From Bisporella sp. PMI_857 (taxonomy: Eukaryota > Ascomycota > Leotiomycetes > Helotiales > Helotiaceae), in contig JAJSPD010000017.1 of assembly GCA_021307315.1 (NCBI GenBank), positions 620,001 to 684,000 on the forward strand: a stretch of DNA of 64,000 nucleotides, read 5' to 3'. Shown here piece by piece: positions 59,801 to 64,000 of the stretch (positions are counted from its first letter, which is position 1; every line of letters begins with the position of its first letter). The position numbers were made by a program, and so were the translations under genes. The notes beneath the pieces are model-generated. The model worked only from the letters and a program-made list of their open reading frames with translations, made no database searches and was not told the DNA's origin.

Positions 59801-62488
59801 AAAATTTCAGTCCCTCGCAGCAATAGCGTCTTGCGATTTGGTCCATCTCCACGGGAATCGCGCGATATAATCAAGGTCTCGTGCAAAAAGGTGTATTGAA
59901 ATTCCCAAGGAATGTCCAATTTCATGCTGGGATCATAGCACGGCCGGGACAGTCGCTATGCGTCGTCTGATTGGCGCCTTATACGGATTCGGGCGAATGC
60001 GCTCAATCTGGATACTGTCGACGGTGCACCCAAACTCAAAAAATAAATAAAAATATAAGCCAATCTTAACTCCAATCTACTGGTCATGCACCTGATACAT
60101 TTCTCAGCTGCTGTGTGTCACCTTCCAGCGTACTTACATGATGGATGAGCTGTTTACTGTGCTGCAAGCTATTACTACATCATATCAAGCCCAAGCAATC
60201 TCAATGCATATCCTTGCATGATAGCATATTATTTTCAGTATTAGATGATTTCGGATGTTGTCTCCCAGATTGGGCCATTTCCAACTATTTGACACTTTCG
60301 GACGAACTTCACAGCCCATTTATCCAGTCAAACAAACAACCGCCGCATGTAACACACAGCACGGCGTCAATTGCGCTTCTTTGGCCCTCGTCTGCCCCGC
60401 ATAGACATCCACGTTTCGCACGTTCCGTGCATTGAGCATTCTGATGTCAGAGCATGTCAGCTTGCAGCGGAAACGTGCGATACCTTCAGAGCTTGAGGGT
60501 GAAACCGGGGGAAAGCTAATCTGTCCAGGGTGTCAACAGGGGCTATGTTCAGCTGCGGGGGCTTTCAAATGAGACGATGCTTGTCCATACTGTCGATACT
60601 TGCGCCTCCTCGACACATCGTCGTCGTCAATGAAGAAGCAGCGGTAGGTGTATCGACCATTCCATATTGCCGCGATCTGTCAGGTAAGGAGGGTTTTCCG
60701 TCGGCTGTTCCAGTCGATGTTGGTGTTGCTTTTGAAAGGATCGTGAGTGAGGTAACACAATCTTCCACATCAAATCCTTCCACAAGCGCCAGAAGCAATT
60801 TTACGGACGGACCCCAAGGGGGTCCTTAAAAACGGGCTGCCGGATGGAGTAGCATGCTACTGTACGAGCACACCAACATGGCTAGACTAGAAGAGAGAAA
60901 TCACAGCAGGGACCACTCAGCTGCTGGCATGAGTGGAGTTTAGGCATGGAGGTTTTGGAAATACTACCCGACTTCGCAATGTTGCTGCGCCGCAAAATAA
61001 ATGCAGACTCATCACCTCGAGGCCTGTCAAGGCGCGCGCTTCGCAGGCAAGGCTTCCTAAGCGTTCCCTGTATTCCCACTTTCATTGGCTATGAGCTTGC
61101 CACGGCTGCGCAAACCCTTGCTATCGGCCAGGTTCCTTGACGGGAGATGGACCCGTGAACCAGACTGTCGGGTTCAGTGGCTTGGACTGGGCTCAATCAC
61201 GTTACGATGGCCTACACCATATCTAGACTCTCGTCCCGAAACAGTCTTTTTATGCCTGTGCATGCTGTGGGATGCTGCAGTGGTCTCCTCCCAGAAACAG
61301 CACGCTTTTATTAAGGATTGGTCGATCGTTCACCGGTCTTCGCGGTCGTCATCTGGGGGTCGACGAGCCCGCAGGGCTGATCCTCATGGATGGGATAATC
61401 GGTGAGAAAAGCAGTAGGAGGGTTCCAATACAGCGAAGCATCAAAATCAAGTGCAGGTATATCTGGTTCTATAGTAAAGTTGGGATGCCGGAGTTGTAGC
61501 CCCAAATCGGAAAGCCATTCGCAAAAAATCAAGACGCACCCGAGCAAGCTTGCCATGTGCTACACGGCGTGTAACGTATGCGGCAGCCCGGCCGTCGTTC
61601 CGGACGCGTTCTCCCTGATCCTCCAGGCTATCCTGGGCATACCTGTTATTAGGGACCAGAAGGCGAAGGTATGGAGTTTTGGCACTTGCCTGTACTCGGC
61701 GGTCGTTTATTCACACCTTCCACCCACACTCGACCAGTCGACCAACAAGGAGCAGCCGCAGCGCATCTCAAAAGAATATTGTATCGAACTGCAATTCAGA
61801 TTTCTCAGCGCATTTTGGCTGAGCAGCGAAACATTTCTTTCCTAAGCATGGGATTCAAGCGACTCCTTCGCGTTCGCTTGGGACACGTTGATCCCTTCCC
61901 ATATCACACAACCATAAAGGTTCTATCCATCCTATACTCCCTAAGTGTATCCCTGGAGCCCTGAATCGCTTGACCCCGGTGATAAAATACCGTTACCTAT
62001 GTTTCGCTTCTATGCACGAACGATGAACCTCTGGACCCAAGCGCTAAATCATTGCATATCGCAACCAAAAAAAAAGCATGGCACTTTTGCTGCCACCTAA
62101 AAGCAGCCAGCTAGTGACCCATACCAGAGGTAAGTCCCCATGTTCGCTGGCTCGATCTTTGCTACAAGTTATGGCAAAGGTCGTTCTCTGGGTCTTTTAA
62201 GAAACCCCATTACTTCGCCTTCTGCCAACAAGGCTCTCACATCCTGGATGAATTCTATGAGGCACACATTCTTCTTGTCAACTATATAATTTCAGCTGAT
62301 GGTGCGCCTTCTTGGTCATACAATCTGCTCAACCCAAAAACAGTCTCATCACACTTCTAAGCTTAAATTCTCTCCTGAACGTGGTGTCGGTTCCTGGTCC
62401 TTTTACTGCACCCAGCCCGGACCTCACCATCCTCTCCAACCGGATCGGCATTATTTAGTACCACACCCTCCCCTCCTCCTCCTCCATA
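56899..62488. other. 5.6-kb gene-free region upstream of the Myb-like gene
   Basis: The longest stretch here without a supported gene. Short frames around 58180-58840 and 60145-61960 are partly protein-like (for example LSLEIDSPMDDIDEHSRHES near 58660-58720) but lack splice-consistent continuation. The right part, about 62100-62488, is CT-rich like a leader. It may contain a long promoter, long 5' UTR introns or decayed genes. Confidence 0.45.
60809..60825. repeat. GC-rich hairpin
   Basis: GGACCCC and GGGGTCC pair perfectly around a 3-nt loop AAG, followed by TTAAAAA. Isolated in a gene-free stretch; role unknown. Confidence 0.7.
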
Positions 62489-64000
62489 ATGTCCCCATCG
62501 TTCTGCCCGCAGCGCTCCGGACAACGCGACTATCTCTCAGACTCAACCCCATACAGCGCTGTATGTCGATTGGAATCTCTATTTCCTTCGTCATATATTC
62601 CTCGGTTTACATCTGACAAAAACGCTCAGGTTTCTTCCTTCAATCTTCCAGTCATATACGACTCTTCTTTAGTCACTCCCGTGTCTATGGTCCAGCCACT
62701 TACAATCGACACAAAGCGAGGCTATATCTCCCCACAGGAGATGGATATTAAACTGTCTCCATCTGAACTATCACCAGAGTACAACTTATTCAACACCGAC
62801 GAAGATCTTATATCTAATAGGCACAACAAGCCTATGTCCCACAAATACAGCACCAATCGCCTTCGCATATCAACCTCCGAGAATTCATTCCCTCCATCAC
62901 CCTGTATCCCCTCAACTCCCTACTTTGGGTCTTACGCTGTTTCCGTGCCTCCACTATCCGCAAGTTCCCATTCGTCACCCGGTATGAATCAAAGCCCTAT
63001 TATACACAATTTGAGCGTGGCGAGTGGAATGAGCAGCGACAATCGCCATCCTCGACTTCCTACACCAGTCAATGGTCACTTCAGAGTGCCAGGAGAGCCA
63101 GTCAGGATCGCGCCAACACCGCCAACCCTTCTGCCTGCACTTCAACCAGATGGGCGACCATACCGGCAAAACTCTTTAAGCTCTCTACATTCCCTATCTA
63201 CTGCGCTCTCAAATACTAGCACGCCTATGGACAAGCCATATCCAGAGCGCCTTGCCCGGCTTCAGCTCAGGAGAAAGCGGAAGTCGCCCAGAGACAGTCA
63301 TGATGGAGAGATCCTACTGTCCGGTGATATGACACATGAGGAGCAGGTCCTCATGTATTATTCGGAAACCGAAAAACTACCTTGGAAAGAGGTTGCTGTC
63401 AAGTTCAAGGAGAAAACAGGCAAGGACATGAGAGTACCAGCTCTGCAAATGCGGAAAAAGCGTCTAATAGAGCGCCTTCGTGTATGGACTCCAACAGATG
63501 TACGATACCCATTCTCTCTTCCCGAACGGCATCTTTATTATGTCGGCTCTGATGCTGATGCGTCCATGATAGGAACGGGCATTGTTGCTGGCTTCGCAAT
63601 CCCACGATAAGAATAGATGGGACCAGATCGCAACAACTGTGAGTCTTAAATACTTTTTTGTTCTTTTCTTTCTTAGCTAGGCAACTCTCTGTTCACATAA
63701 ACAAGCCTAAAAGATCAAACTCTACGTTGTGCGTCTGCATAAGCTGACCCTTCTTCTTAACAGATGTTGAAGTATGGATGCGTCGAAAGATGGTCGAAGG
63801 AGACACTTCAGAAAAAGTGGTATGAGCTCCACCCAGAGGGCGATTACAGCTCAGAATATGAGACTGGATCCAGGCGTTCCTTACCTGGCGACTATGGAGG
63901 AGATGCATACTCTGATGGCCGTAACAGTATAAGCCACAGTGATAATGGAACTTTCGTTTCGGCACATTCGAATGTGGACGATGCAAGAAGTCCAGCAAGC
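62489..64000 (+). CDS. Myb/SANT-like regulatory protein, 3' end outside window
   Basis: Exons 62489-63499, 63573-63638 and 63764 onward give at least 438 codons; the frame is still open at 64000. The first 250 residues are disordered and Ser/Pro-rich with many SP sites. The conserved core begins SGDMTHEEQVLMYYSETEKL, followed by PWKEVAVKFKEKTGKDMRVP, a Myb/SANT-type helix set, and ALQMRKKRLIERLRVWTPTD. Splicing out 63500-63572 and 63639-63763 continues ERALLLASQSHDKNRWDQIA and TTMLKYGCVERWSKETLQKK, a second Myb-like repeat. It is probably a nuclear DNA-binding or chromatin protein. An internal ATG at 62687 is an alternative start. Orthologue identity is not known. Confidence 0.85.

Overview
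The window is chromosomal DNA of a filamentous ascomycete (Pezizomycotina). Genes are split by short GT-AG introns, mostly 45-70 bp and often with a CTAAC-like branch site. Typical fungal families are present: DUF1857, DUF3807, a DUF5315-like protein, Zn(II)2Cys6 regulators, a D-xylose reductase and a GH5 exo-glucanase. Protein sequences and intron style suit a Leotiomycete such as a Sclerotiniaceae relative, but that placement is inference. I see no bacterial, organellar or viral segment, no CRISPR array and no confident tRNA or rRNA gene. Exon boundaries were derived by hand from reading frame, splice signals and family conservation.

Layout. 1-6.9 kb: 3' part of a low-complexity protein gene, a candidate structured Pol III RNA (about 1.69-1.88 kb), a DUF1857 gene, and a protein kinase gene carrying an apparent 2-nt deletion. 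6.9-14.8 kb is a dense housekeeping block: xylose reductase, SDS22, an alpha/beta hydrolase, ribosomal protein eL20 and a CSN12-like PCI protein. SDS22/hydrolase and eL20/CSN12 are divergent pairs sharing short promoters. 16-24 kb: BTB protein, ATG14-like autophagy protein, DUF5315-like protein, a damaged small membrane ORF and a DUF3807 protein. 24-31.7 kb is gene-poor and AT-rich: an amino-acid permease relic with stops of the kind repeat-induced point mutation makes, an F-box-like Cys-rich gene, and a 567-bp MITE (30525-31091) lying within a decayed coding region. 31.7-34.1 kb: an ANCHR-like zinc-finger gene and an Mpv17/PMP22 gene. 34-37 kb: no gene seen. 37-51.8 kb: a large multi-pass membrane protein, a secreted FAD-linked oxidase, VPS53, a Zn2Cys6 regulator and a secreted GH5 glucanase. 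54.5-57 kb: a second Zn2Cys6 regulator. 57-62.5 kb: a 5.6-kb gene-free stretch leading to a Myb/SANT-like protein gene cut by the window end.

How the genes fit together. Most are unrelated housekeeping genes: translation (eL20), PP1 regulation (SDS22), autophagy (ATG14), endosome-to-Golgi tethering (VPS53), peroxisomal/mitochondrial membrane (Mpv17) and signalosome-type PCI protein (CSN12). A few act on plant or wall carbohydrate (xylose reductase, GH5 glucanase). There is no secondary-metabolite backbone gene, so the oxidase and transcription factors do not form a recognisable cluster. The least ordinary elements are the structured RNA candidate, the MITE inside a decayed gene, the RIP-like permease relic and the frameshifted kinase.
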